DNA of 64,000 nt from Bacteroidia bacterium. Lineage in GTDB: Bacteria > Bacteroidota > Bacteroidia > Bacteroidales > VadinHA17. Within the stretch, counting starts at the first letter, position 1. Each line of letters begins with the position of its first letter. Position numbers and translations under genes: made by a program. Location: positions 1 through 64,000 of the forward strand of contig JAPLDX010000090.1 of NCBI GenBank assembly GCA_026391215.1, written 5' to 3'. The notes under the pieces were generated by a model, which was given only the letters and a program-made list of their open reading frames with translations, was not told where the DNA came from and did no database searches. Positions 19,564-29,500 of this stretch are shown here, piece by piece.

Positions 19564-19995
19564 ATGGCAAACAAAACAGTTATCAGGATACTGGCTGAAA
19601 GCGGCTTGAAAATAACTCCTCAGAGAACCGCCGTCCTGGAGGTCATATTAAGCCTCAACAACCACCCGACTGCCGATAATATCGCAGAATATCTAAGAAT
19701 GAGCTATCCCCACATACCTATAGGAACTGTCTATAAAATCCTTGATACATTCTTCGAGAAAGGTATCATCAAAAAAGTAAAAACCGGAGACGATGTAATG
19801 AGATATGATGGCGTACAGAAAAAGCATTATCACCTTTTATGTGCTGATTCTGAGCGTATTGAGGACTATTATGATGATGAACTGAATAAAATCCTTAATG
19901 AATATTTCGGGAAAAAGAGAATACCCGGTTTTATAATTGAAGATTTCAAAGTGCAGATCGTGGGACAATTCAAAGATAAAAACAAGAAAAAATAA
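19564..19995 (+). CDS. Fur-family regulator (PerR-like)
   Basis: Metal- or peroxide-sensing repressor of 143 residues. The N-terminal winged helix is clear (LKITPQRTAVLEVIL, HPTADNIAEYL, then IGTVYKILDTFFEKGIIKKV). In the dimerisation domain the metal site survives as Asp82, His88, His90 and Cys93 (HYHLLCADSERI), but the CxxC pairs that bind structural zinc in Bacillus PerR and E. coli Fur are absent. It is followed 42 bases later by a Dps-like ferritin and then a broken osmC, which argues for peroxide response. The seven-unit operator array directly upstream indicates autoregulation. Confidence 0.88.
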   Translation: MANKTVIRILAESGLKITPQRTAVLEVILSLNNHPTADNIAEYLRMSYPHIPIGTVYKILDTFFEKGIIKKVKTGDDVMRYDGVQKKHYHLLCADSERIEDYYDDELNKILNEYFGKKRIPGFIIEDFKVQIVGQFKDKNKKK

Positions 19996-20037
19996 AATCT
20001 AGACACTCAAATTTATAATATTAAAAACTAAATTATT

Positions 20038-20538
20038 ATGGCAGAAACTGGAAGATCAATAGTGAAAATGGATGTTGACAAATTGCTCAGCCTCCTTAAC
20101 AAAGCGCTGGCCGACGAATGGCTGGCTTATTACCAGTACTGGGTAGGGGCCAAAGTTGTAAAAGGCCCAATGAAAGATGCTGTGATTGCCGAACTTACTA
20201 TTCATGCTACTGAGGAACTAAGTCATGCTGAATTGATCGCTACAAGAATAATTCAACTCAGCGGTACTCCTGTCCTTTCCCTGGAGGAATGGCTAAAAAT
20301 AACTAACTGCGGTTATGATACTCCATCGGATCCGTATGTCGAAGCAATACTTGACCAGAATATTAAAGGTGAACAATGCGCTATACGTACTTACAGCAAA
20401 TTACTGGATATTACACGTGAAGCAGATCCGGTAACCTATAATATAATTCTTACAATTATTTCACAAGAGGTTGAACACGAAGAAGATCTTGCCGCTCTTA
20501 AGGAAGATCTGGAATTAATGCTCATGAAAAGAAAGTAA
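20038..20538 (+). CDS. Dps-like ferritin (DPSL/thioferritin type)
   Basis: Four-helix ferritin-like protein, 166 residues, that should oxidise Fe2+ with peroxide and store iron in a 12-mer cage. The diiron ligands are in bacterioferritin-like positions: Glu27, Glu60 with His63, Glu112 and Glu144 with His147. Two cysteines, Cys91 (TNCGYD) and Cys114 (GEQCAIRTY), match the thioferritin cysteine pair known from archaeal and Bacteroides DPSL proteins. It is the second gene after the Fur-type regulator and is probably in its regulon. The start ATG follows an AT-rich leader, with no strong ribosome site needed in this phylum. Confidence 0.87.
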   Translation: MAETGRSIVKMDVDKLLSLLNKALADEWLAYYQYWVGAKVVKGPMKDAVIAELTIHATEELSHAELIATRIIQLSGTPVLSLEEWLKITNCGYDTPSDPYVEAILDQNIKGEQCAIRTYSKLLDITREADPVTYNIILTIISQEVEHEEDLAALKEDLELMLMKRK

Positions 20539-20539
20539 C

Positions 20540-20795
20540 ATGGAAATCACATTTGAAGGAGGGAAAGTAGTTACTGCTCATACTCAAGGGCACTCTATTA
20601 AAACAGATCAACCTGTTGATAATGGAGGAAGCAATAGTGCACCGTCTCCTTATGATCTTTTTTTAGCATCAATCGGAACATGTGCAGGAGTTTACGTAAA
20701 ATCTTTTTGTGATAACTGTTGCAGATTTGTGCAAGGTAAAGAAGACCATGGCAAATCCGCCAGTTTTCGAAATAATTACTTCAGAGCTGCTCTGA
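20540..20795 (+). pseudogene. OsmC-family peroxiredoxin gene, internally deleted and frameshifted
   Basis: The first 59 codons read as a normal OsmC start (MEITFEGGKV, SAPSPYDLFLASIGTCAG, YVKSFCDN, including the first catalytic cysteine). At about 20712 the OsmC-like sequence continues in the +1 frame as TVADLCKVKKTMANPPVFEI and stops at 20793-20795, which is the usual OsmC C-terminus with its second conserved Cys. Roughly 50 middle codons are missing. In the original frame translation would run to a stop at 20804-20806 with unrelated residues. It begins one base after the Dps-like stop, so it was part of the same operon. It ends against xylA. Confidence 0.8.
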
Positions 20796-20802
20796 GTAAT
20801 AA

Positions 20803-22152
20803 TTAACTAAGGTACATATTTATCAGCTGCTCGTAAAGCTCCTGTTTCCCGCTTATGGTTTTGGGTTCACCACTTTTTGCAGCCAGATCTCTCAGCTGTT
20901 TCAGGGTAAGCTTGCCATTTTCAAAATCTTTGCCTGGACCTTTATCGAATGAAGCATATCTCTTTTTTCTCATCTTGAGGTAATCGCTCTCCTTTAGCAC
21001 TTTATCTGCTATCAGCAGAGCCCTTGCGAAGGTATCCATTCCGCTTATATGGGCAATGAATAGATCTTCAAAATCGGTCGAGTTCCTTCTGATATGAGCA
21101 TCAAAATTTATTCCGCCGGTTTTGAATCCGCCTGCCCTTAGTATTACCATCATTGCCTCTGTAACCTCAAAGATATTTGTCGGGAATTCATCGGTATCCC
21201 AGCCGTTCTGGTAATCACCCTTGTTGGCATCTATGCTCCCAAGCAATCCTGCATCTGCAGCAACCTGTATATCATGAGCGAAAGAGTGCCCTGCAAGTGT
21301 TGCATGATTAACTTCCACATTAAGCTTGAAATCCTTGTCAAGTCCGTAATGACGAAGGAATCCTATTACAGTAGCGGCATCATAATCATATTGATGCTTT
21401 GATGGTTCCATAGGTTTCGGTTCAATGAGGAAGGTCCCCCTGAAGCCATTCTTACGTCCGTAATCTCTAGCCAGGGTAAGCATCATTCCCATATGGTCAA
21501 GCTCGCGTTTCATATCCGTATTATGAAGGCTCATATATCCTTCCCTCCCGCCCCAGAAAACGTAATTTTCGCCTCCCAGTGCTACTGTTGCATCTATGGC
21601 ATTTTTAAGCTGTGCTGCTGCATTGGTAACAACAGCAAAATCGGGATTTGTGGCTGCACCGTTCATATAACGTGGATTTCCAAAAAGATTGGCTGTTCCC
21701 CAGAGCAGCTTGACTCCGGTTTGCTGCTGCAGCTTCTTCATCACCGGCACAAATTTCTCAAGTCTTTTTTCTATATCAAGAACTGAACCATCCCCTCCTA
21801 CTACATCAACATCATGAAAACAATAATATGGAGCACCTATTTTGGTTATGAATTCAAATGCAGCATCCAGCCTGTGTTTTACCTTTTCATCAATCGGCAG
21901 GTTGTTCCATTGATAAATATGGGTTGGGTCTCCGAACTGATCTTTCCCGTCACCGCAGAAAGAGTGCCAGAAAGCTATTGCAAAACGAAGGTGATCCTTC
22001 ATTTTCCTGCCTGAAACTACCTGGTCGGGATTATACCACCTGAAAGCCAGGGGATTCTTTGAATTTTTTCCTTCGTACCTGATCTTCCCTATTCCCGGAT
22101 AGTATTCTTTTTTTCCTTTGTAGATCATATCATTAGTTTTATGGTTTGACAT
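20803..22152 (-). CDS. xylA: Xylose isomerase
   Basis: Cytosolic, metal-dependent TIM-barrel enzyme converting D-xylose to D-xylulose. It has 449 residues, a class II length. Family hallmarks: [14 protein letters not shown] at the N-terminus, FCFHDVD-like catalytic His region ([10 protein letters not shown]), WGGREGY, the metal ligand Glu in [10 protein letters not shown], and [13 protein letters not shown]. The start at 22152 has an AGGAAG ribosome site six bases upstream; an ATG eight codons later is the alternative. It lies 32 bases after xylB, as the third gene of lacI-xylB-xylA. Its stop overlaps the convergent osmC remnant. Confidence 0.96.
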   Translation of the reverse strand: MSNHKTNDMIYKGKKEYYPGIGKIRYEGKNSKNPLAFRWYNPDQVVSGRKMKDHLRFAIAFWHSFCGDGKDQFGDPTHIYQWNNLPIDEKVKHRLDAAFEFITKIGAPYYCFHDVDVVGGDGSVLDIEKRLEKFVPVMKKLQQQTGVKLLWGTANLFGNPRYMNGAATNPDFAVVTNAAAQLKNAIDATVALGGENYVFWGGREGYMSLHNTDMKRELDHMGMMLTLARDYGRKNGFRGTFLIEPKPMEPSKHQYDYDAATVIGFLRHYGLDKDFKLNVEVNHATLAGHSFAHDIQVAADAGLLGSIDANKGDYQNGWDTDEFPTNIFEVTEAMMVILRAGGFKTGGINFDAHIRRNSTDFEDLFIAHISGMDTFARALLIADKVLKESDYLKMRKKRYASFDKGPGKDFENGKLTLKQLRDLAAKSGEPKTISGKQELYEQLINMYLS

Positions 22153-22184
22153 TATAACTTCCTAAGTTAAAAATTTTTGTGCTC

Positions 22185-23669
22185 TTAGTTCTCAACTTCT
22201 TTTAGATAATTCAACCAGATTGAGTAAGCTTTCTGGTAGGCTTCAGCTTTTGATTTGTCAGGTGTTGTAACTCCAACCTCCTTTAAGCCGGCAAATGCTT
22301 CTTTGACAGACTTATAGTATCCGCACCCTATACCGGCACCCCTTGCTGCGCCAAGCGAGCCCTCAGTATTGTACAGGTGTATTTCAGTGCCTGTAATGCA
22401 CGACAATGCCTCCCTGAAGATCCTGCTCTGGAACATGTTTGCTGCCCCGGCCCTGATCACTGAAGGTACTATTCCGGTTTCATTCATTATATCAAGTCCA
22501 TATCTGATTGAAAAAACAATGCCTTCCTGTGCTGCCCTGAATAAATGTGCATTCGTGTGGGTATTGAAATTCAATCCTGATATTCTTGCACCAACATCAC
22601 GGTTTCCCAGCATTCTTTCAGCACCATTGCCAAAAGGCAAAATGCTGAGCCTTTCAGAACCCGGAGATACTTTTTCGGCCAGATGATTCATTTCATCATA
22701 GCTCATATTATTTCCGGTATTCCTTCTCAGCCATGAATTTAAAATGCCGGTTCCGCTGATGCATAATAAAACCCCAAGGCGTGGGTTGGCTGATTCGTGG
22801 TTAACATGAAGGAAACTGTTGACCCTGGAAAGAGGTTCATGTTTTTTCTGGTCTGTAACACCATAAATCACTCCTGATGTTCCTGCAGTAGCTGCAACTT
22901 CTCCGGGTTCCATCACGTTCAGTGATAAAGCATTGTTTGGCTGATCACCTGCCCGGTATGAAACCGGGATTGCCACAGGCAGTCCAAGCTCAGAGGCAAC
23001 GGTTTTCAATAGTTTCCCCTGGATTGAAAATGATGGTACTGCAGTGGCAAGGATATTATTATCAAAGCCAAAGAAATCTATCAGTTCCTTTGAAACACCT
23101 TCTTTCTTAAAATCCCAGAAAATGCCTTCCGAAAGGCCTGAGAAGGTTGTCAATAGTTCTCCTGTAAGCCTTAAGGCAAAATAATCGCCGGGGAGCATAA
23201 TCTTATAGATCTTTGCATAGAGTTCAGGTTCATTCTCCTTTACCCACGCCAGCTTGGTGGCGGTAAAATTTCCCGGAGAATTCAGAAGATGAGAAAGACA
23301 AAAATCCTTTCCAATCCCTGCAAATGCTTTCTCTCCGTAAGTTACCGCTCTTCCGTCGCACCATATTATTGAGGGACGAAGAACCTTAAGATCTTTATCA
23401 ATGGTAACAAGCCCGTGCATCTGGTATGAAATTCCGATTGCACCAATTTCTTTTTTCTTTGCTCCAAGCTGATTATTACAATCAGCTATTGAAGATTTGA
23501 GGTTTGTCCACCAGTTTTCCGGATCCTGTTCAGCCCAGCCTGGTTTCCTTGAGATGAACTTCATCTCATCTTTCGGGTAAAATGCTGAAGCGAGACATTT
23601 ACCTGTTTCTCCGTCAATTACCGAAGCTTTAACTGAGGAGCTTCCCAGATCAATTCCAAGCAATAGCAT
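22185..23669 (-). CDS. xylB: Xylulokinase (FGGY family)
   Basis: ATP-dependent kinase making D-xylulose 5-phosphate for the pentose phosphate pathway. It has 494 residues. The FGGY fold is evident: N-terminal GIDLGSSSVKASVID nucleotide-binding strand, GYSEGIFWDF-type region (LSGLSEGIFWDFKKEG), EPGEVAATAGTSGVIYG, and C-terminal IRAGAANMFQSRIFREALS with EGSLGAARGAGIG. Its N-terminal GISYQMHGLV matches the xylulokinase signature. It sits between the LacI-type regulator (25 bases) and xylA (32 bases), so all three should be one transcript controlled by the regulator's own operators. Confidence 0.94.
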   Translation of the reverse strand: MLLLGIDLGSSSVKASVIDGETGKCLASAFYPKDEMKFISRKPGWAEQDPENWWTNLKSSIADCNNQLGAKKKEIGAIGISYQMHGLVTIDKDLKVLRPSIIWCDGRAVTYGEKAFAGIGKDFCLSHLLNSPGNFTATKLAWVKENEPELYAKIYKIMLPGDYFALRLTGELLTTFSGLSEGIFWDFKKEGVSKELIDFFGFDNNILATAVPSFSIQGKLLKTVASELGLPVAIPVSYRAGDQPNNALSLNVMEPGEVAATAGTSGVIYGVTDQKKHEPLSRVNSFLHVNHESANPRLGVLLCISGTGILNSWLRRNTGNNMSYDEMNHLAEKVSPGSERLSILPFGNGAERMLGNRDVGARISGLNFNTHTNAHLFRAAQEGIVFSIRYGLDIMNETGIVPSVIRAGAANMFQSRIFREALSCITGTEIHLYNTEGSLGAARGAGIGCGYYKSVKEAFAGLKEVGVTTPDKSKAEAYQKAYSIWLNYLKEVEN

Positions 23670-23694
23670 ATTATGAGTTTTTTGTTCTTCCTAA

Positions 23695-24723
23695 TTATTT
23701 ATTCCGCAGAGAGGATCCCCTAATAATAAGCTTATGGTTTAAAACGATAGTACTTAAATTAGAGGTTCCTGTATTTTTAAGTTTATTTATTAATGAAGTG
23801 GCTGCTATCTCTCCCATGTCGATTGCAGGATAGTCGATTGTGGTAAGATTTGGTTTAACAACCTTGCTGACAGGTTCATTGTTAAATCCGGCAATGGCAA
23901 TTTCTTCGGGCACTTTTACACCTAGCTTTTGCAATTCACAGATTGCTGCAACAGCTGTTGCATCGTTAGCTGCGAATATCCCGTCAGGCCGGTTTTTCAT
24001 TTTCATTAATTTGTGTACTGAACTGATTCCTGCTTCGTCACTAAGCTCGCTGATAATCAGCACATCCTGATCATATTTAATACCATTATCAGTAAGTGCC
24101 TGCTTGTAGCCTTTGAACCGTTCTGAATATACGTTTCGAAGAAGATTCCCACCAAGATGTGCTATCCGCATACATCCCTGTTCTATGAGATGTGATGTTG
24201 CTTCGTATCCGGCTTTGAAATTATCTATAATAACACTCATACAACCATGACAATCTGCTACACGGTCGAAGAAAACCACAGGTATGTTCTTGTTGAAAAG
24301 AATATTAAAATGATTCATATTCTTTGTATCGTAGGCGAGAGAGACTATCATTCCATCCACCCTGCTGTTAAAAAGGGTGGAGATACATGTCATTTCCTGT
24401 TTGCCTGATTCCTGTGACTGACTTATCAGCAAGCCATAACCATGCATATTGGTGATTTTTTCTATCCCAGCGATAACTGTAGCCTGGAAATAACTATTTA
24501 GTTTGGGTACCACTACTCCAATTGTATCAGTTCTCTGTTTTCTCAGGCTGCTGGCAAACTTGTTTCGCTGATATCCCATTTCACTTGCTAAAGCCTTTAT
24601 TTTTTCCCTGGTTTCCTTCTTGATATGAGGATGATCCTTAAGACCCCTGCTGACAGTTGAAGGAGATATCTGTAATGCTCTGGCAACATCATAGATGGTA
24701 ATTTCCTTGTTACCTTTCGTCAT
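23695..24723 (-). CDS. LacI-family regulator of the xylose/xylan genes
   Basis: 342-residue repressor. The helix-turn-helix is ITIYDVARALQISPSTVSRG (residues 7-26) followed by the hinge helix (NKFASSLRKQRTDTIGVVVP). The rest is a periplasmic-binding-protein-like effector domain typical of CcpA/XylR-like members, ending with TTIDYPAIDMGEIAA. As first gene of lacI-xylB-xylA with two candidate operators 68-101 bases upstream of its start, it probably represses itself and the xylan genes until a xylose-type ligand binds. The ligand is inferred from the neighbours only. Confidence 0.92.
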   Translation of the reverse strand: MTKGNKEITIYDVARALQISPSTVSRGLKDHPHIKKETREKIKALASEMGYQRNKFASSLRKQRTDTIGVVVPKLNSYFQATVIAGIEKITNMHGYGLLISQSQESGKQEMTCISTLFNSRVDGMIVSLAYDTKNMNHFNILFNKNIPVVFFDRVADCHGCMSVIIDNFKAGYEATSHLIEQGCMRIAHLGGNLLRNVYSERFKGYKQALTDNGIKYDQDVLIISELSDEAGISSVHKLMKMKNRPDGIFAANDATAVAAICELQKLGVKVPEEIAIAGFNNEPVSKVVKPNLTTIDYPAIDMGEIAATSLINKLKNTGTSNLSTIVLNHKLIIRGSSLRNK

Positions 24724-24742
24724 TTTATTTGCATTAGTATTA

Positions 24743-24750
24743 CAAAAATA
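24743..24750 (-). promoter_or_regulatory. -7 element of the lacI-xylB-xylA operon
   Basis: On the minus strand this reads TATTTTTG, fitting TAnnTTTG, 20 bases upstream of the lacI ATG. The operator pair lies just further upstream. Confidence 0.5.
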
Positions 24751-24790
24751 GCATAATCATGTTTATTATGAAATAAAGTTAAATAAATCT

Positions 24791-24824
24791 GCAATCGGTT
24801 GCGAATTTTTATTCAACCGATTGC
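24791..24824. promoter_or_regulatory. Paired LacI-type operators
   Basis: GCAATCGGTTGC at 24791-24802 and TCAACCGATTGC at 24813-24824 are inverted versions of one near-palindrome spaced 22 bases centre to centre, about two helical turns, suited to cooperative binding. A degenerate third copy (AAACCGATTAA) lies near 24880. The same 12-mer recurs at 26439 and 41645. Confidence 0.72.
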
Positions 24825-24930
24825 ATTCTTTGTAACTTTTTATTATTTTTATAGGTTATTATTTACTTGTTTACTATTTAAACCGATTAAAAACAGATGT
24901 ACAGGGGATAAATTTTATATTCCATTACAG

Positions 24931-25116
24931 ATGGCAGTTAATTTTATTCAAAAGTGCTTAATAGTCACAGTACTGGCCTCCCCGTGCTTTTTATTCTCAA
25001 AAATATGGATGGTAGATCCGGGTGTTGTTATTCAAAAGATAATTGTCAATACCGGGGGCTTAAAGCCCAGTTACCTGGGACTCCCTGAGAGCTTTTATAA
25101 ACCCGTTATAAATTAA
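24931..25116 (+). pseudogene. Remnant of a GH115-type alpha-glucuronidase gene (both ends only)
   Basis: A 61-codon frame: an apparent signal peptide (FIQKCLIVTVLASPCFLFS) runs straight into KIWMVDPGVVIQKIIVNTGG and KPSYLGLPESFY before the stop. The second part is what I recognise as the C-terminal tail of GH115 alpha-glucuronidases, enzymes of about 800-1000 residues. The join is in frame. I infer an internal deletion of nearly the whole gene. It stands at the head of the xylan genes, just where an alpha-glucuronidase acting beside the CE15 esterase would be expected. The call rests on the tail motif from memory. Confidence 0.6.
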
Positions 25117-25145
25117 ATTCATTAACCAGTTAAAACTTCAAGATT

Positions 25146-26405
25146 ATGTATCCAAAACCCTGCCTGAAAATTCTGTTAACAGCTGTTTTGACAGTTTTTG
25201 TACTTAACGGTTATTCGCAAAAGATCGCATCACTGGAAGTTGAACTTCCAGGGACTACAAATGGAGTGGATGTTCCTGTATCTGTAAATCTTGACGAGAT
25301 AACATATCTTTCAGATAGTTTGCTAACCCTGATTGAGGTAAAAGGCAAATCCAGGATTTCTGTACCTTTCCAGATCGAGTCCGGAAATCCGAGAAAACTA
25401 TATTGGATCATAACAACAGAAACAGGTTCATCCGTTAAACATCTTTTTGAACTTGTAAAGGGCAAGGCAAATCAGAAAGCTGAAGTGACAGCGACTGCAA
25501 AAGGTGGAACTCTTGTTATTCATAAAGGAGATCAGAATTTTCTGCAGTACTATTATAAGACAGTCTATCCGCCTCATGGAGTGGATACTGCATATAAAAG
25601 AAGCGGTTTCATTCATCCGCTGTGGTCTCCTCAAGGTCAGGTTCTTACACGAATTCAGCCGCCTGATCATCTTCATCATTACGGTATATGGAATCCATGG
25701 ACTCATGTTCAGTATGAAGGAGATACGATTGATTTTTGGAATATAAACTCCAAACAGGGGACAGTCCGCTTTTCAAAATTCGTTTCTGTTGAGAACGGAT
25801 CTGTATTTTCCGAATTTGCGGTACTCCATGAACATGTGGTTTACAAAAAAGGTGGAGGAGAAAAGGTTGCGATGAACGAGCTTCAAAGCGTACGGGTCTA
25901 TCCTTTACGGGCAAATAAGGATTATTTCATTGTTGATTTCACTATTCAGCTTAATTGTGCTGACGAAAGTCCGGTCAAACTACTTGAATACAGGTATGCG
26001 GGACTGGGATGGAGGACCACCGAGAAATGGGATAAGAACAACAGCATGGTACTGACATCAGAAGGTAAAACAAGAAAAGACGCTGATGGCAGTAAAGCAC
26101 GCTGGTGCATTGTCCAGGGGGAAATTGATAATGCTTATGCGGGAGTGGTAATGATGTCGTTCCCGACCAACTATAATTTCCCTGAACCATTAAGAATATG
26201 GCCGGAGAACCAGTATAACCGCGGAGATATGTTTGCAAATTTCTGTCCTACAAAAGATATGGACTGGTTGTTATTACCAGGACATAACTATGTGCTTAAA
26301 TACAGGTTCCTTGTTTTTAACGGAAAAGTTGAAAAAGAAAAAGCTGAGAGCGCCTGGTCCTGTTATGCAAATCCGCCAAAAGTGGTTGTAAAAACCGTTA
26401 AATAA
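25146..26405 (+). CDS. DUF6807 (PmoA-family) secreted protein, first copy
   Basis: 419-residue exported protein with signal peptide (about 1-24). The central DHLHHYGIWNPWTHVQYEGD followed by TIDFWN is the signature of the DUF6807/PmoA family; despite that name it is unrelated to the methane mono-oxygenase subunit. The N-terminal 110 residues form an extra beta domain that the second copy at 33.1 kb lacks. The function is unknown to me; members often lie in polysaccharide loci next to Gfo/Idh/MocA oxidoreductases, as here. Located downstream of the LacI operator pair and the GH115 remnant, it probably belongs to the xylan regulon. Confidence 0.82.
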   Translation: MYPKPCLKILLTAVLTVFVLNGYSQKIASLEVELPGTTNGVDVPVSVNLDEITYLSDSLLTLIEVKGKSRISVPFQIESGNPRKLYWIITTETGSSVKHLFELVKGKANQKAEVTATAKGGTLVIHKGDQNFLQYYYKTVYPPHGVDTAYKRSGFIHPLWSPQGQVLTRIQPPDHLHHYGIWNPWTHVQYEGDTIDFWNINSKQGTVRFSKFVSVENGSVFSEFAVLHEHVVYKKGGGEKVAMNELQSVRVYPLRANKDYFIVDFTIQLNCADESPVKLLEYRYAGLGWRTTEKWDKNNSMVLTSEGKTRKDADGSKARWCIVQGEIDNAYAGVVMMSFPTNYNFPEPLRIWPENQYNRGDMFANFCPTKDMDWLLLPGHNYVLKYRFLVFNGKVEKEKAESAWSCYANPPKVVVKTVK

Positions 26406-26438
26406 TTAAGAAATATTGTTTCTGCGTAAAAAATTATG

Positions 26439-26450
26439 GCAATCGGTTGC
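26439..26450. promoter_or_regulatory. LacI-type operator over the susC promoter
   Basis: GCAATCGGTTGC, identical to the site at 24791. It covers the -33 position relative to the TAAATTTG box at 26471, so binding should block transcription of the SusCD operon. Confidence 0.68.
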
Positions 26451-26470
26451 GCTATTCTATTTTTATGTTA

Positions 26471-26478
26471 TAAATTTG
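26471..26478 (+). promoter_or_regulatory. -7 element of the SusCD operon
   Basis: TAAATTTG fits TAnnTTTG. A TTG at 26447-26449, 21 bases upstream and inside the operator, can serve as -33. The implied leader to the susC ATG is about 70 bases. Confidence 0.55.
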
Positions 26479-26555
26479 AGTGATTGCCATGTGTTTAAAT
26501 GAAGAAACATTTAGTTAACCAAATATTTTTTATATCTACCCTTTAATCTAACTCT

Positions 26556-29500
26556 ATGAAAAAAATCTTACTGATGCTAATTGTGCTGGCCGGATTTTCA
26601 GTCAGTCTGGTTGCACAAAAAGTCGTTACGGGTAAAGTAACGGACGAAAACCAGGCACCCCTTGCAGGAGTGTCTGTAATGGTAAAAGGTACGACTGTTG
26701 GTACTCTGACAAATGTTGAGGGTACATTCAGCTTATCAATTCCGGAAAACGCCAAGATTCTCTCCTTTTCCTTCATCGGAATGAAGTCCAATGATCTTGA
26801 AATAGGCGATCAGACAACTGTTAATGTCGTGATGTCTATTGATGTTGGCTTACTGGAAGAAGTTATTGTAATTGGATACGGTACTGTAAAGAAAAAGGAC
26901 CTTACCGGAGCTGTCACAAGGATAAATGCTGAAGAACTTAAGACAGAAGCCACTTCAAACATGACTTCCATTTTACGAGGATCTATACCCGGATTAAATG
27001 TTAGTATGAACACCACTGCCAAAGGATTAAGCAGTCCCAGAGACATGATGATCAGGGGAGAAACTTCTTTAAGGGCAGTGGATGCGAATGGGACCGATCA
27101 ACCTCAGAGAGATGCCAATGCACCATTGATTGTTGTTGACGGAATGATATATTATGGCGACCTTGCTGATATTAATCCTCAGGATATCGAATCGTTTGAT
27201 GTCCTGAAGGATGCCTCTTCTGCAGCAATATATGGCGCTAGGGCTTCAAACGGAGTGGTAATTATTACTACCAAGAAAGGCTCAAAAGGGAAACCTGTAA
27301 TTAATATCAATACGAGTACAGGTATGGCTTATGCTTCTCCGGCCAGTCTTGACCTTATGAACGGCGAACAATTCATCGCCAGGAGGATTGCAGGTTATGA
27401 AGCTAACGAACGTCGTCAGACCACAATTGGTGCCGGTTATTATACAAAATATGACAACCTTCCATCCGGTGTAACCCTTGACCAGTGGAAAGCTTATGAT
27501 GGTTCTGCTGCGGCAACTGATCTGGATGCAATCTGGCTGAACCGTATCGGCTTTGCCCCTATTGAGGTTGTAAATTATGAGGCAGGAAACGAAATGGATT
27601 ATACCAAGTATATGCGGCAAAAAGGATTGACGCAGGATTATACTATGAGTGTATCGAACGCTACCGATGCCGTATCTTATTATTTTTCGCTTGGATATAC
27701 AAACAACGAAGGTATAAGGTACAATGAAAGTTTCAATACCTACCGTTCGCGTATCAATCTTGAAACAACCATCACCAGCTGGCTGAAAGTGGGAACCAAT
27801 ACGCAGATTGCATTAAGGGATGAAAGTCCTATTGTTGTTGGTCGCAGCTTTTATGTCACCCCTTATTCATCAATGTATGAAGCTGACGGGACTACCCTCT
27901 TGTTTGCACCCTCGGGTTATATAAATGCTCCCAACCCGTTGCTTGAACTGGAGTACCATGACCAGTTCATTAAATACAATACCCTGAACAGTAAATTGTA
28001 TGCAACGCTTTCCTTGCCTTTTGGTTTCTCATTTACTTCCGAATTTATCCCCAGGTTTAACTGGAACAGGGATTATCAATCATTTTCCTCCGGACATGCA
28101 CTCTGGCTACCTCAGGGTGGAAGAGCCTCAAGGCAAAATACCACAATTTTTGAGTGGCAGGTAAACAATATGCTTAAATGGAACAAAACTTTCGATATCC
28201 ATGCATTTGATGTCACCCTTGTGCAGACTGCAGAGAAATATCAGTACTGGAGAGACTACATGTACAGACAACGGTTTCTGCCAAGCGATGTTCTTGGTTA
28301 CCACAGGATGCAGGCAGCAGCAGAAGACCTTGAAATATCAAGCAATGACGAAGTAAGCACCGGAGACGCTTTGCTGGCACGTGTTAACTATACGATGGCA
28401 GAGAAGTATAATCTTACTGCTTCATTTCGTCGTGATGGCTATTCAGCTTTTGGCCAAAGTAATCCCAGGGCCAGCTTCTGGTCAGTAGCCGGAGGATGGA
28501 CTATCAGCAAAGAAAACTTTTTCACTGTTACATGGGTTGACCAGTTGAAACTCAGACTTTCATACGGGACCAATGGCAACCGCGGAGTCGGTATTTATGA
28601 TGCACTTTCCAATTTGAATACCGGGAAGTTCGTTTTAATTTCTGGTACCACTCCTTCATATGTATCACAGCTTTACACAAGCCGTATGGCAAATCCCAAC
28701 CTGAAATGGGAACGTACAAGTGCGTATAATATAGGACTTGATTTCGCAATCTTTAAAGGAAGATTGACAGGCAATATTGAGGGATATTATATGATAACCA
28801 AAGACTTGCTCATACCACGGCAATTACCCAATATTACCGGTTATGCAAGTGTGATGTCTAATATGGGACAGGTTGATAACAAGGGTATTGAAATATCTTT
28901 AAATTCAGTTAATATAAGTACTCAGGACCTGACATGGTCAACTGATTTTTCACTGGCTCATAACAGGAATAAGATAGTGCATCTTTTTGGTGACTATAGT
29001 ACGGATCCCATCACAGGAGAGACCAAAGAGGTCGATGATATTACGAACCAGTGGTTTATCGGTCATGCTGTTGATCAGATATGGGATTACAAAATTCTTG
29101 GCATCTGGCAGACGGATGAAGCAGCTGAAGCTACAACGTATTCAAGAAATCCGGGCGATTATAAGCTGGAGGATGTTAACGGTGATGGGTATTATACTGA
29201 CGCTGACAAGTCATTCCAGGGTTACAAAAGACCTATAGTCAGATTGACCCTCAGAAACACGGTTCAGTATAAAGACTTTGAACTTTCTGTTAAAATGTAT
29301 TCCTATCTCGGACATTTTAAAGACGACTACTGGTTAAGGAACAATGAAGCTTTCTATGACAGGTCGACTTTTTATAATGTTCCTTACTGGACACCTGATA
29401 ATCCAGGGAATAAATGGGCCAGGATTGATAGTTATGAAACCGGATTCAGCGTATGGGAAAACAATTCATTCGTAAGGATCGATAACGTTTCACTGTCCTA

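Noticed and set aside
24799..24930. In-frame ATG upstream that would extend the GH115 remnant by 44 residues
   Set aside because: The extra codons start inside the LacI operator region and show no signal or domain; the ATG at 24931 begins a plausible signal peptide.
25146..26405. Methane mono-oxygenase subunit (the PmoA name)
   Set aside because: The protein has the DUF6807 fold motif and a signal peptide, not the membrane helices of particulate methane mono-oxygenase.
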